DNA from: Hyalella azteca
Taxonomy: Eukaryota > Arthropoda > Malacostraca > Amphipoda > Hyalellidae
DNA: 64,000 nt
NCBI RefSeq assembly: GCF_000764305.2
Contig: NW_025940701.1
Span: forward strand, 372,294-436,293
Direction: 5' to 3'
The number at the start of each line of letters is the position of its first letter. Positions within the stretch are counted from its first letter, which is position 1. The position numbers and the translations under genes were made by a program. Shown in pieces: positions 34,600 through 48,164 of this stretch. The notes below the pieces were generated by a model, which was not told the origin of the DNA, did not search any database, and saw only the letters and a program-made list of their open reading frames with translations.

Positions 34600-35120
34600 T
34601 AGACAATGCTGCCCTCTTACTACAATTAACACACCATTTATGATATAGACACACACACTCACCATGCATCACACACACACACTCCAGGTGCATGCCTGTA
34701 TATATCATATAGGCATTATTCCACATGCTTATATAATCACAATTGTTCACTTTATGGGTGGCTGTTTTTGCAAATACTAGATTGACCACCTTGGATGAAT
34801 TTTAGTTATTATTAATGAATACCCCCTACATGAAAACATGCATAGTCACAAAAATAACTCTCGGTCATACTTTTAAAATGTCTTATTGGGCTTATATTGC
34901 CATTCGGCGGCCATTTTTTGAAATCTTAAATTTGACACCCTTCCACTACTTGCATTTCAGAGGATTTTTAGTATGTTGTTTCTAATGCCCTTCTGGAGCA
35001 TTGGTGAAAAAATCATTTCTTTTGCAATTTGTTCCGGGTCAAACCTTATTTTTCCTGGACTATTCGTACGCTCGCGACGCGGCAGCTTAAATCTTTCGGC
35101 CGCGGTCGATTCTATCGTCG
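34600..35120. other. unclassified spacer
   Basis: Contains a CACA-rich microsatellite (34650-34690) and GC-rich DNA near 35070-35130. No gene recognised. Confidence 0.45.
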
Positions 35121-35129
35121 TCTGGGGGC

Positions 35130-36010
35130 GCATGGGTAATTCGGGCCGAAATTTGCAGTGACCAAGAAATTTCATCTAAACTACTGTACAGATTTGAACG
35201 AAACTTTGAATATACAAACCCAACCTCCCTGCGGTGACGTTTAGCTCGTGACAAATTTTTGGATTTTACTTTCGTTTACGATTTTTTTTCATTTCACCTT
35301 CATTCGTGAAATAAAATTCGGGCCGTAATTCGCAGTGACCGAAAAATTTCTTTTAAACGACTGAACAGATTTGAACAAAACTTTGAATATACAAATCTAA
35401 CCTCCCAACGGTCATGTTTAGCTCGGTCGATTTTTTTAGAATTTTTCTTCGTTCGCGAGTTATACAGCTATACGTTTACAGCTCTTTGTCAAAGCAAATT
35501 TAAAATCAGCATCATACATGCCTGTCGTTTCTACGTATGTCCGTATAACTCGCGAACGAAGGCAAAATGGAAAAAATAATCACGAGCTAAACATCCCCGC
35601 TGGTAGGTTAGGTTTGTATATGCGAAGTTTTGTTCAAATCTTTTGAGTAGTTTAGGAGAAATTTCATGGTCACTGTAAATTTCAGCCCGAATTTCTCTAT
35701 AACTCACGAATGAAGGTGAAATGGAAAAAAACTCGCTAACGAAGGTAAAACTGAAAAAAATGTCACGGGCTAAACATCACCGTTGGAAGGTTAGGAATAT
35801 GTACTGAAAGTTTCGTTCAAATCTGTGCAGTAATATGAAAAAAATTTCTTGGTCACTGCAAATTTCGGCTCGATTTGCCGTATAATTCACGAATGAAGGT
35901 GAAATGTCAAAAAATTTCACGAGCTAAACATCACCGTTAGATCATGCTGAATACGTGTACCAAGTTTCATCGAGCTGCGTTCATTAGTTTTGGAAATATT
36001 CCTTGGTCGT
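35130..36010. repeat. fold-back array of about 180-bp units
   Basis: Two units in one orientation (GCAGTGACCAAGAAATTTCA ... GACGTTTAGCTCGTGA) are followed, after about 60 bp, by two and a half units in the opposite orientation (CACGAGCTAAACATCACCGT ... AATTTCTTGGTCACTGCAAA). The whole could fold into an arm of about 400 bp. Confidence 0.8.
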
Positions 36011-36216
36011 TGAATTTGGAGATTGGCCGTGAGACCGGCCGCAAGACCGGCCGCGTGTCCGGCCGTAAATTTGTCCGAGACGTCCATCTCTGAAGGCCCC
36101 AACCCATTTCTGCACCATTCCATCACTAATAACGTTTTCATCTGACCTCGAAAACGCACACAAAAGATGGACATTTTTCTACGCACTTTCAGCATCACAT
36201 AAAGAAGACATATGTT

Positions 36217-36680
36217 GTGTGCGAAGGCGCTGGTCGCCGACGAATATTCTGAAGCCCTTCAACAAACTTTCAGAATTTCATTATTTCTATGCAGGTTCTT
36301 TTTGTGATATTATGAATACATCAACTGGGCTTCTATAAATTCATCAATTATGTATTCCGTGACCACTAGAAACGTGTGCGTTGTCGCCCATCCACAGACA
36401 AGTCGGCTATTTTTTAGAGAAAAGTGCATTTAGAAATTTCTAACACATCATTAAACGTATTCAGATCTTATAATTATTTTTTTTGTCAGTCCCGCTGAAA
36501 AGCTTGGACCCATGCCGATGTCATTCGCCAAGCTCACGTCTTTTGTACATCGCTTTCTTATCGTCCATCAGTGGCGCTATAGTGGCAGGGTTAGTGTCCA
36601 GCAGCAACTATAGTGCCATAAGTCAAGCAGCGAAAATCATTATCATAAAATCTGAATTCTCGCAAAACTCGATTATAGGT
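36217..36680 (+). pseudogene. UDP-glycosyltransferase fragment, copy B
   Basis: Encodes CAKALVADEYSEALQQ (exon 3-like) and, after an intron-like gap, PMPMSFAKLTSFVHRFL (exon 4-like, compare [14 protein letters not shown] in the intact UGT at 52.2 kb). Frameshifts and loss of the middle of exon 4 rule out function. The counterpart of 19885-20616, without that copy's 242-bp insertion. Confidence 0.65.
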
Positions 36681-36689
36681 AAGACAATT

Positions 36690-38700
36690 TTTATGTATAG
36701 AAGACCGATGATGTTTATGATATTTGAAAATTTTGCCGTCTCAAAATCATGGACTTATGTATAGAAATTTGCTTCTCTGAAAGTAGAATGTCGAAAATTC
36801 TTTTAAAAAGCTTTATGTTAACTGTAAATTAGTAAAATTATTTACTAGGCCTTGATGAAGTTTAGTGAAAAAATAATTAGATAAATCAATTTTATGGAAA
36901 CTGAACACTCAAATTCATTTCTCGCCTAAGACAGATATTTTTCTCTCAAACATAATTAATGGCATCTCAGGTATAAATATATACATTTTTTCTGCTTCCA
37001 TATCACAATTTTTATCTTAAACAAATTAAACAAGCGTTTCATGCTTTTATTTCTGATTTCAATTTATATCTGAATTATTTTTAACTTCAAGTCCCTTCCT
37101 CCTTTTGAAACTTACCGCCAATGAAATTTCGAATTAAAGAATAAATCATGACGCTCGCTTACTTTTTAATGGCGCCTTGATTATCACAGTGGTTATTTTA
37201 TATAAAAAGTGTTAATTATAACTAATGCAGCATTACTTCCTCTCATGAAATTTTTTCACAACTCGAACGTTGAAACTGCAAGTTACGATGGATACATTTG
37301 TCATTTAAGGTCATTTCGATCATAACATTTCATTCTATGTGTAGTCAATAGATCGATGAAGATCATAATGATAGCAATGGTAATCAGCAGTGATCAGAAT
37401 GATAGCAACTTAGAATAAATTTGGCAGGTTGTCGCCCGGCGAACAGACTTCATTCGACTTGATTTACAAACAATAAAAAATTGCTGATTTTTACCATGCC
37501 AATAATGGAAAATGCTCAATTATAAGTCCACTCATTGTATGAACGATGGAAAATTGCATATTATTTTTTGTACATTTTATGTCCAATTCTCTCAAACTTA
37601 GATCAAATTGTAATTTTAGTGATTAAGGAAGCCTAGCGAGATCGCCTGCGTAACATACGCTTCCGAACTTTTCACGCGAGATCGGTTTCAGCGCGAGGCG
37701 AAGAGTGAGATGACGTGTGTTCGAAGCTGTTCGGAAGACTGTTGTGTCCTGAAAGCTGATCAGTAAAGTAATCGCTGTTGCCTTTATATTGGAAGCTAGT
37801 AAGTAATGACTGCTGATTTTGTGTCGCTTATTGTCGCGTAATATGACTTCTCCCTGACTGCATCTGCGTGTGCCATTGAAGCTTTCTACAGTGCCCTCCT
37901 TGTGAATCCGAGATTACGTCAAACGGTTAACGTTCTAAATCATGTATTGGCAGACAACAGTGACCGTGCTAACAGTGTGATCACAACTTTTGATAAAAAA
38001 TGCACCGTCAAAATAATCTCCAAGTCAAATGTGGGCTTTAACCACTAGGCAGGGTGGCCTAGTGGCTGAAGTTCAGAGTACCAAGATTGGCGCAGAGAGG
38101 CGCGGGTTCGATCCCAGCTCTTCGGCAGGCGACCCGACTTTCCACAGTACAAACTTTGAACTCTAGTTCCTCAAGTCACAGCGAAAAGAAATGCTCATCG
38201 TTTGATATTTGATGATAGATCTGTTTATAGGCTCCAAGGGAATGAAGCAGGAATGCTACTGTGAAAAATGCAAAACGATAAGGTCTCAACCCATGCTTTA
38301 TAGGAGCATCGTATTATAGAGCTTTCAAATTTAAAATAAATGCGGATTTGGGCGTAATGCAACGTAGAAAGGCAACTAAATTTAAAGCAATTTTTTTATC
38401 TGTAAAGAAATTCGAACAACTTATTAAAAAAATAATAAGGTATAACAAGGAAAATAAAAGGGATAATTAGCCAAGCGTTTATATTCTGATGCAAGAACAC
38501 ATATAGAGATTTCAGAGCTTCATCAATCAGTCAATATTTGGGCAAATAAATATCATCAAATAGTTATAGTGTTAAAATGTGATGCCTGCGCAAAGAGCAG
38601 GTGCTGTAGAGGCTGAATGCCCAAAATTATAAATGGAATAAATGCGTTAATTAAATTGAACTAAATGCCGATAATCGCGCAGGAAGATCCATCAGCTCAC
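36690..38700. other. duplicated non-coding stretch between UGT relic B and lysozyme B
   Basis: Matches 20640-22800. It includes the leader-like exon relic 37759-37798 (ATG changed to ATC, donor GTAAGT kept) and the SINE fragment at 38049. No functional gene seen. Confidence 0.5.
38049..38125 (+). mobile_element. SINE head fragment, copy 2
   Basis: GGCAGGGTGGCCTAGTGG (A box) through GGGTTCGATCCCAGCTC (B box), truncated after the first tRNA-like unit. Directly before it lies CTTTAACCACTAG, the inverse of the SINE's own start, making a small fold-back. Confidence 0.8.
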
Positions 38701-38713
38701 GAGGCAGCGGCTC

Positions 38714-40487
<1,774 letters not shown>

Positions 40488-40498
40488 CTGCAAAATTA

Positions 40499-41560
40499 TA
40501 TAGAATAAAATAGAAGTATCAGCACTGAAGAAATAGGCCCATGGCCTGTTGCCGATTCCTGTACTTTTCGTGACTTAATTCCGCTAGGGATCCGACTTTT
40601 TGAACCCAATATTTCCATAACTGACGATTGATTGAGATAGTTGCTGGACTTAGTACAAGGCCTGTTAGGTGCTAAGCATTTCAAGACAGAACATATGTTC
40701 CTGCATAGCTTCGTCTAGTCTGTTCTTGAAGGCGTTCATACTCGGAGCGTCAACGATGCTATCAGGGAGGCGATGCATCGCAATTATTTAGTTTATTGTC
40801 TATAGCCGTGGCCCCTGGTGTTGGTTCTTATTTCAAATTCTGGTAATCCTTCTGAGACCTTGTATAAGCCGTAGGTATATTTGTATACTTCAATGAGGTC
40901 ACCACGCAGACGTCGATAACAGAGGCTTGGAAGCTTCATAATCTTTAATTTTTCTTCGTAATTCTTGCCTTTTGATCCCAAAATTATCTTTGTTGCACGT
41001 CTTCGAACACTCTCGACTAAATTTTGTCCTTTTCTAGTTTTGGAGTATCGGAGACCACAAGGCGTTTCCAAACTCTATAGGTTCGGACGCACGACTGCGA
41101 CAAACAACTGCTTCATCGCTTCTGCATCTATATGTACTCGTAGGAGCGTCTGATCAGTCCAAGTCGTTTATTGGCTTTATTAACTTGACCTTCAATATGC
41201 TTAGAAAATTTCAACTCATTGTCGACATTAACTCCTAAATCTTTTTCCATTGTCGACTTCGACATCATCACTCTGTCGTTGCCACCATGTCTTCTCATAC
41301 TGCAATCTTGCTGTTCATTATTCTTGCCAAGGTGGAATACTTTACATTTGTCAGCATTAACACGCAGCTGCCACTTATCAGCCCAGTCAACCAACCTGTC
41401 AAGATCACCTTGCAACTGTACTTTTGCGACGTATTCCTCACTGTATTATAAACTATGTGTCGTCAGCATACATCGAGCACACGCTAGACATAGCGTCTGG
41501 CAGATCGTTCATAAAGGCAACGAATAAATTACCAGATGGCGTTGCAAATTTATTCGTTGC
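40499..41560 (-). mobile_element. 5'-truncated CR1/L2-type non-LTR retrotransposon (LINE)
   Basis: Minus-strand relics of reverse transcriptase in family order: FMNDLPDAMSSVCSMYADD with the catalytic YADD (41459-41470), then LDRLVDWADKWQLRVNADKC, EKDLGVNVDNELKFSKHI and NKANKRLGLIRRS, then RRRATKIILGSKGK, KLPSLCYRRLRGDLIEVYK, and SIVDAPSMNAFKNRLDEAMQ. Frameshifts and stops make it dead. The 3' end has the hairpin AGGCCATGGGCCT (40535-40547) and an ATT-rich tail. It sits inside the lysozyme B leader intron, 12 bp from the acceptor. Its 5' end carries a 13-bp inverted repeat (41518-41530 and 41547-41559). Confidence 0.85.
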
Positions 41561-41682
41561 AATTTCAGAATAATCAATTGACCAGATTTGACTTGCTATT
41601 ACACACAGGATAGGACTCGCTGTGTTGAAACTTTCCGTTTACATCCACAAATTACTCGCATGAGTAAAGCCAAGTCACTCAC

Positions 41683-41708
41683 CTGAACAAGAAGCTGCTG
41701 GAGTGCGT
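41683..41708 (-). other. 5' UTR exon of lysozyme B (predicted)
   Basis: Leader sequence ending CTTCTTGTTCAG before a GTGAGT donor (complement of 41677-41682). The next acceptor on the strand in good context is the one directly before the lysozyme B ATG. The transcription start is estimated from the TATA box. Confidence 0.5.
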
Positions 41709-41733
41709 GTGTCTGGACGCTGCGGTGGCCGCT

Positions 41734-41742
41734 GCTTTTATG
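41734..41742 (-). promoter_or_regulatory. TATA-like box of lysozyme B
   Basis: CATAAAAGC on the minus strand within a GC-rich core promoter, about 30 bp upstream of the predicted start. Unlike the promoter of copy A. Confidence 0.45.
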
Positions 41743-41759
41743 CCCGCCACTCGCGCCAC

Positions 41760-42735
41760 AAATTCAATGAAGGCCTATGACTTCATTAACATTGTAATGC
41801 CCTTCAAATTATATTTCATTGTCTTCAATAACTTTTTCAGATATAAGGGCACTATAGATATAGATTAAATATTTCACATATTCCTCCATATTTTTCGTAG
41901 AGCTTGCGCTCCATGGCGCATTTGACGTAATTTGCTTTTGGCGTTGAGGTCGCGTCACGGCCATCACCCTGATCCATTCAGGGAGATATTGGGCCATTGA
42001 CGTGGGTCATTATAACACATTCATGGGGACACTTGGCCATTGTCGTGGATCACTCTGACCCATTCATGGGGACACAATTGGGGCTGTGCGGCACCTGAAG
42101 AGTTGCTGTTGTTGTGGTTCCCCGGTCTCACTTTTGCCTTTACTGACCTTAGAAAGTTAATTGATAGAAATTTTCGTGAAGTGATCATTTTGGGCACCTT
42201 GATACCTTGATAATGATTTAGCTAAAATTAAACTATGATTTGCTAGAGGAAAAGTATTAACAATAATTAGCTATATGAAAAATAATGCAGGTAGCAAAAC
42301 CACCTACAAGTTATGTTAAAATTTGCGTGCATAATAAATGAACGACTATAGCGGGCATTTTTAATTAAGAACGCACACTATGACGGATTTCCAATACACG
42401 TTCAGAAATGGGAAAGTTCATCAAGTTCATGTATTGAGAAAGATGCAAGTCATCCTAAGTAAAAGTTCTTTGTTCTTTATTCGATGTTAAGCTCCTAATT
42501 GGCCGTGAGATTGTCTCCAAGAAGCTGCGAGTTTGCGTCTTCAGTTTTGCAACGAAATGTTATAGCTTCAATAAATTTTTATCCAGAAATAAATAATTTT
42601 TAATATCTTGTAGGATTCTATGCATTAATTAACTTCATTTTCAAGTTGTTTCGTGGATATTCTATTGGATAGTAACCTTTCACCCGACTAGCACAATCCA
42701 TAACCAAATTATTGTCAACTATCATAAAAACTTTT
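41760..42735. other. intergenic, no gene recognised
   Basis: Contains a short imperfect tandem repeat with CCATTCATGGGGACAC (41990-42075). Otherwise nothing seen. Confidence 0.45.
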
Positions 42736-42737
42736 TT

Positions 42738-43168
42738 AGCGCATTTTCTCATTTATGGAAAAATGCACTATTGTGCTCGCCATGTCCGCCTGTCCATCCA
42801 TCCGTCCGTCCGTCTGTCTGTCCGTTCGTCCGTGACTTCACGTTTTCGTCGACGAGAAAATGCGCTCTCTGTCACTCACTGCAGTGAGTACTGAGTTATA
42901 TTTTTTCTATACTATTACATTGCTTCTGACACTTTTGCATTCAAAATGAAATCAAGAATAATTTGCTGCGGTCCCATCATGCATCTCAAGATTCTCGTAG
43001 AAATCATAAAAAATATAACTCAGTACTCACTGCAGTGAGTGACAGAGCGCGCATTTTCTCGTCGACGAAAACGCGAAGTCACGGATCGACGGATAGACAG
43101 ACAGACGGACAGACGGACAAGGCGAGCACTATAGCGCCTTTTTTCATAAATGAGAAAATGCGCTAAAA
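42738..43168. mobile_element. fold-back element with about 160-bp inverted arms
   Basis: Left arm 42738-42902 starts AGCGCATTTTCTCATTTATG, contains a TCYG microsatellite, GTTTTCGTCGACGAGAAAAT and the palindrome CTCACTGCAGTGAG. The right arm 43012-43168 is its inverse. A spacer of about 110 bp separates them. No coding capacity. Confidence 0.85.
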
Positions 43169-43504
43169 ACATGATTTCATATATTCTTTGATTATTTTTC
43201 CCATACATCCACATTTGGAGAAGAAGCAACTCTGAACCATATACACTCAGCACTGCATTGCAACTCTTTGACAGTGTGATTATCTGGTGGCGTGTCTCTT
43301 TAGCGTAAAATTCTCTGTACGCTGGTGCGTTATTCTGAAGTGAAGCTGATAATTTTATTTAAGCGAACATTCTTTTTAGAACTCCTATGTCAAACTGTCG
43401 GATTATTTGCATTGTCAATGCGATTATATTCTAATTAATCTTTTTAATAATGGGGATTTTCTGTGTAATTGACACAATATTAATCACATGAGACAAGCTC
43501 ATAA

Positions 43505-43654
43505 CCAGAGACCATACTTTCAAAACTCGCTAAGAGAACGTAATTACTTGCGCTCGATTTTCTTGTCTATGATTGGTGGATATTGCTTGAAAGGCCGTCA
43601 ATGATTGGCTGATGAACTTACGATCTCTTAACTTTTTTGAAAGTTCGGCCCCAG
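43505..43654. mobile_element. 145-bp MITE, copy 3
   Basis: Same family as 30779-30923: GACCATACTTTCAAAACTCG ... CCGTCAATGATTGGCTGATG ... AAGTTCGGCCCC, with imperfect TIRs of about 37 bp. Confidence 0.8.
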
Positions 43655-43800
43655 ACCGTCACTCGCACAGTGCCGAAGAAACCCACCAGCATCGTGATCA
43701 ATCAGTGGTCCGACATCAACCGACCGACGATAGCTGGACCCCTCATCTCTGCGGATTGGACTTCAGCCATCAATCTCCTACGTAGCTACTGGATTTAATA

Positions 43801-44041
43801 AATAATAGCGGTTTCAGCGTTTATTAGGCCGTAGGCTTGTCGCCGATTCTTAACATCGCAGAACATTCTCAGCATTTCGCGGTCTTGAACTCGCAACTCA
43901 CTGCTCCATTTCTGCTGTGCTTAACCGCCCGGCCTCCTTGCCGATTCAGACCAGAAACTGGCGCACAGAGCTGGGATCGAACCCGCGCCTCTCTGCGCCA
44001 ATCTTGGTACTCTTAACTTTAACCACTGGGCCACCCTGCCC
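43801..44041 (-). mobile_element. tRNA-derived SINE, copy 3
   Basis: Full-length member: on the minus strand GGGCAGGGTGGCCCAGTGGT, B box GGTTCGATCCC, a second tRNA-like unit with GAGTTC, and tail GAATCGGCGACAAGCCTACG then AATAAACGCTGAAACCGCTA. Confidence 0.88.
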
Positions 44042-44044
44042 TTA

Positions 44045-44935
44045 TTTGTGTGAACTATATACGAGAGAATTTTCAGAGTGATTTTTCTGGATCGAAATTT
44101 TACTGTTGTAACCTATTTAAATATATTTATTTGATAAATAAATTTACGTTACTCGAATCACCATGAATGATTCCGAAATAAACAATCGCTATCGCTATTT
44201 ATGGTTAAAACACATTTAGTCCCTTGGTGATTGAAGGCCATGCGAAAAGGAGTTTAATGCCTGATTTCTTCGCATTGTCAGAAAATACGTCTGACTTTTT
44301 TGTATCGACTACATTCTCCTGCAAATTTTAGTTCCATGCGCAGCTAAGCAATATATATTGAGATTGTATTCTTCAATATTGTAAGGGCATGTTAGAGAAA
44401 TGTACATTTTTTGGTGACTCTTATTTACTGTAAGTTCAATTAGATGGTAGTGTATTAATTTTTTGTTAGATTTTTCAAGTAGATCTTTTCCAGGTCATAC
44501 CTCAACGTTGCCCACACGCTCATAATCTTAGTTTTTTTTAACTTCCGTCGCTATTATTATTTGAACAGTGCACATTGTATCCTTTTCATTATGATCTGTT
44601 GGGTTGGGGTGGCTACTTTATTATCCTCAAATCAATTAAATAATATTCCAAAGTGAACTTGAATATTTAACGCATAACAGCCAATAATTAGTCAGGAACC
44701 ATATTCCATGGGATGAATTTTATTATGTTTCATTCATCATTCCTGTTCACCACGTTTTTTTTGCTCAAATGCTGAATATCTAATTCGCAAATCATGCCTG
44801 AAATATCAATGCTTCATGAGTTTCAAAACCCAATAATATGAAATTAATTACGGCGTCCTGAATAATAATTTTAGATAACAGAGCATGGGCTCTCTTGTTC
44901 ATTTCAGTGTATCTAAATCCCGCAGGTATTTCGGT
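44045..44935. other. intergenic, no gene recognised
   Basis: AT-rich with no coherent exon or repeat. Confidence 0.5.
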
Positions 44936-44941
44936 TGTGTA

Positions 44942-45385
44942 ATTGGAGTGGTTAAACACATCACACAAGCATGCTCTTAATTGGAGTGTTTATTGAACAC
45001 ATCACACAAGCATGCTCTTAACTGGAGTGTTTATTGAACACATCACACAAGCATGCTCTTAATTGAGTGTTGTTAAACACATCACACAAGCATGCTCTTA
45101 ATTGGAGTGTTTGTTAAACACATCACACAAGCATGCTCTTAACAGCAGTGGTTGCTAAACACATCACACAAGCACGCTCTTAACTCTAGTAGTTATTAAG
45201 CACATCACACAAGCATGCTCTTAATTTAAGTGTTTGTTAAACACATCACGCAAGCATGCTCTTAATTTGAGTGGTTATTAAACACATCACACAAGCTTGC
45301 TCTTAACTGTAGTGGTTATTAAACACATCACACAAGCATGCTCTTAATTGGAGTGTTTGTTAAACACATCACACAAGCATGCTAT
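44942..45385 (+). repeat. minisatellite of about 41 bp, eleven copies
   Basis: Each unit contains ACACATCACACAAGCATGCT followed by CTTAA and a variable GGAGTGTTTGTTAA-type part. Copies differ by point changes and 1-2 bp indels. Confidence 0.9.
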
Positions 45386-45389
45386 TGAG

Positions 45390-46000
45390 TCCCTTGTTAT
45401 TTTCTGCCGCCGAATATATGTACCAGCCCGGATTTCACCCTTCGCATGTAAAGTTTTTTTCAGCAAGCTTTTGTAAGAAACAAATATTTCGAATAAATAA
45501 CTTGTTTCTAGGAAAATTTTGTACAATAATTCTCACGTTTAATTTTAGCGTTTTATAAAACGTTCGGTTTTGATGTTCTACAAAGTAAATAATTATAACT
45601 CAATACATGATTTATGTGCGTCATCAGAAATTGAGCGACAGTACTAAATGCTGATACAGTAATATATATATATATCCATACAAAGTTAATAATCCTCGAA
45701 CTTAGCCCGACCCTAGCCGTCGTAGTAACTTCACAAAATGTATTTAAAAGCTCGTAATAGATATTATGAAAGATAACAATCAGAACTTGAACGAGGAAAG
45801 AGTTTAAACTTTAAAGCTTAGCTCAAAACTTACTGGTACCTTTATTTTCCGTTCAGTGCATTTCTTTATTCTGAAATAAAATTTACAATCTAGGTAGGTT
45901 ATTTCCTTCCCATTCTACGACTCGCAAATTTCGCTATATTTTAATTCCTTCCCATTTCTTTCATATTAAACCATTACTTTTTCACGTTTAACACGTGAAC
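45390..46000. other. intergenic
   Basis: A TA dinucleotide run lies at about 45660-45675. No gene seen. Confidence 0.5.
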
Positions 46001-46002
46001 CA

Positions 46003-47070
46003 TCAGAACATTCCCGAAAATTCAAATGGGTTTTCTTGAAAATATTTATCCAGATATTCATCAGATTCCATTGAATTCCCTGATAGCCATTCTTCTTCTG
46101 ACAACAGCAACAGTTCACCGAAAGCATTTTCGTTCACTTTAACACCTTTGTTTGCCTCGTGGTCCACCTTCACATCCGCCACGTTGATAGGTTCGTGTTT
46201 TAAAGGAGTCCCGTCGGAACGCTCTCCGATGTCCACCTTCTCATCCACCACGTTGATAGGTTCGTGTTTTAAAGGAGTCCCGTCGGAACGCTCTCCGATG
46301 TCCACCTTTACATCCGCTAAGTTCCGAGGTTTCGGTTTGTAAGCAGTTTTGTCACGACGCGTCCCGCGGTTTGCCTCCAAATCCCCCAGGTTGATAGGTT
46401 ACGGTTTCAAAGAAGTCTTGTCGGGACGCTTTGCTTTCAAATTTGCCAGTTTTTTTGGGTGCGTTTTTAAAGAAATCTTGCGGCGACGCTACCCGCGGTT
46501 TACCTCCAAATCCGCTAAGTTGATGGGTTGTGGTAATGGAAGAGCCTCGACGTAACTATCGTCGTCGCTTGAATAGTTTTCAAAACTTAAGAAGAGTGAT
46601 GGCTCTTTATAGTTAATTGTTGGATCCCGCGGTCGTAACTTGTATCGATGCCCACTGTAATTCTCAAACGATCGGCTGTCATACTGCGAACAGCTAGAGA
46701 ATACGCTCACCAAATTGCTGGAAAACTAATTTTAATTCGTCGCTATTGATAACAAATCGTTTCTCTATGTCATGTGCTTGTCTTCTTCAAGATCTTGACT
46801 CAATAGTTGAAACTTTTGAGGAACTTGACTTTCTTTCCCAACGTTTGTTTCGCTGGCGATTGTCTATATCTTCTTATTTTTTACTCGCTTCTTCTTCCTT
46901 GGTTCACATTTTGTCTCCTCGTTTTAATTTTCCATGTTTTTTCTATTATGCCTTCTGCGAAGATTATAGCGTTGTCTCATCTTGAATTTCAAGTTATCAA
47001 TCCACGGGCAATCTTCGTTTTCGTTGCTGAGCTGTGGCTCAAGTACCAGATTCGTAGACACGATACGTTA
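46003..47070 (-). pseudogene. decayed (or recoded) coding region with 23-residue tandem repeats
   Basis: One minus-strand frame reads coherently from about 47070 to a TGA at 46003, crossing seven TAA/TAG codons (for example at 46732 and 46726). N-part: QLSNENEDCPWIDNLKFK, a basic YNLRRRHNRKN block and PRKKKRVKNKK. Middle: HRYKLRPRDPTINYKE, then acidic Ser/Asp. Then about six 23-residue repeats, each like PINVADVKVDIGERSDGTPL; two are nearly identical in DNA. C-part: acidic/hydrophobic EEEWLSGNS ... DEYLDKYFQENPFEFSGMF. It looks like a nuclear, largely disordered protein; I recognise no family. The stops suggest a pseudogene, but small introns or recoding are not excluded. Confidence 0.4.
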
Positions 47071-47289
47071 ACTCGCGTACCGTTATTAATTATCCTGAAA
47101 ATATTTAAAATAATATTAAATTTAAAACATACAATTATTTGCGTATTGTTCGATGCATATTTCACACCAGAATATAGTAATTTTCGGAGTGCGGTCAGCG
47201 TTTGGAATTTCGATAGTTGGGTTGAAACAATGAGTTACCTGGCAAAACTGACAAATAATTGTTGCTGCTTTAATCAAGCTTGAAGAGAT

Positions 47290-48160
47290 AGACTTTACTT
47301 GTTAGCGATTCTTATAGAGACGCTTAAATTATTTCTATGCTTTCATATATTTTATGAGTTCTTTGATTTGTTTTATACCTACTAGTGAATGTTCTCAATA
47401 ATTATACGTTGTGCAACGTGGACAGATTATTACGTCGACAGGTTTGTAATTTTCGATCGTTGGTACGTTTGTCTATCATGGCAGAACAACGACTAGTCAG
47501 GGTAATTCTTCGGCGGCTGGCAGATTAAATTAAGAGCTATAATATTAATAAGCGCTGGTGCATTTAAGAGATAATGTTGAATTTTTCAAAAAGATAGACT
47601 AAATATTTTTACTGAATTTTTATGCAATGCATTTAATATCTTGTATTTGTGTTTTCATGCAAATGCGCTACCATAGATAATGTCATTTCTTTACAGAAGC
47701 AATTCGCCAGGAAAAATGTCTTCCTGACGACTTTGCTTACGGAAAGGCTAATTAAATAGCGTTCCCTCAGTTGGGGCTGATGGAGGAAGAGAAGGGTTAT
47801 GTAGACACAAGATAACAGACGCAAGAGCCCAAGATATAGAAACACTGTATGGTCGAGAATATCAATGCATCAATAACGGCTTGAAAAAAAGGTTAATAAT
47901 AGTGGGAGAGTACGTCTACACTCTTATGAAATCTGACATTAGAACCGATTAACGTTTCCGCTCATACTAATGTATGAAATTGTACTAGAACCAAGAAATT
48001 TTCCATAGTGGGGAAAATAAAAATTTTGAGAGTTTGAGACTTGCAAATAATCAATTTGGGTGCAAACCAATTGCTGTGCTGCATGCGACGATGGCACTGC
48101 GGAAGAACATCGCTTCTTGTTTCACGAAACGCCGTTTTATGTTAGAATATGCATGGTTAC
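47290..48160. other. intergenic, no gene established
   Basis: Near 47696 a good acceptor (TTTCTTTACAG) opens two frames that stop after about 20 codons; without partner exons this is not called a gene. Confidence 0.4.
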
Positions 48161-48164
48161 TGTT

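Noticed and set aside
38060..38120. tRNA gene suggested by A and B boxes
   Set aside because: Sequence is the head of the SINE family and does not form a complete tRNA.
46807..47283. 158-codon hydrophobic plus-strand frame resembling a membrane protein
   Set aside because: It is the exact antisense register of the Lys/Glu-rich minus-strand coding relic, which explains its Leu/Phe richness.
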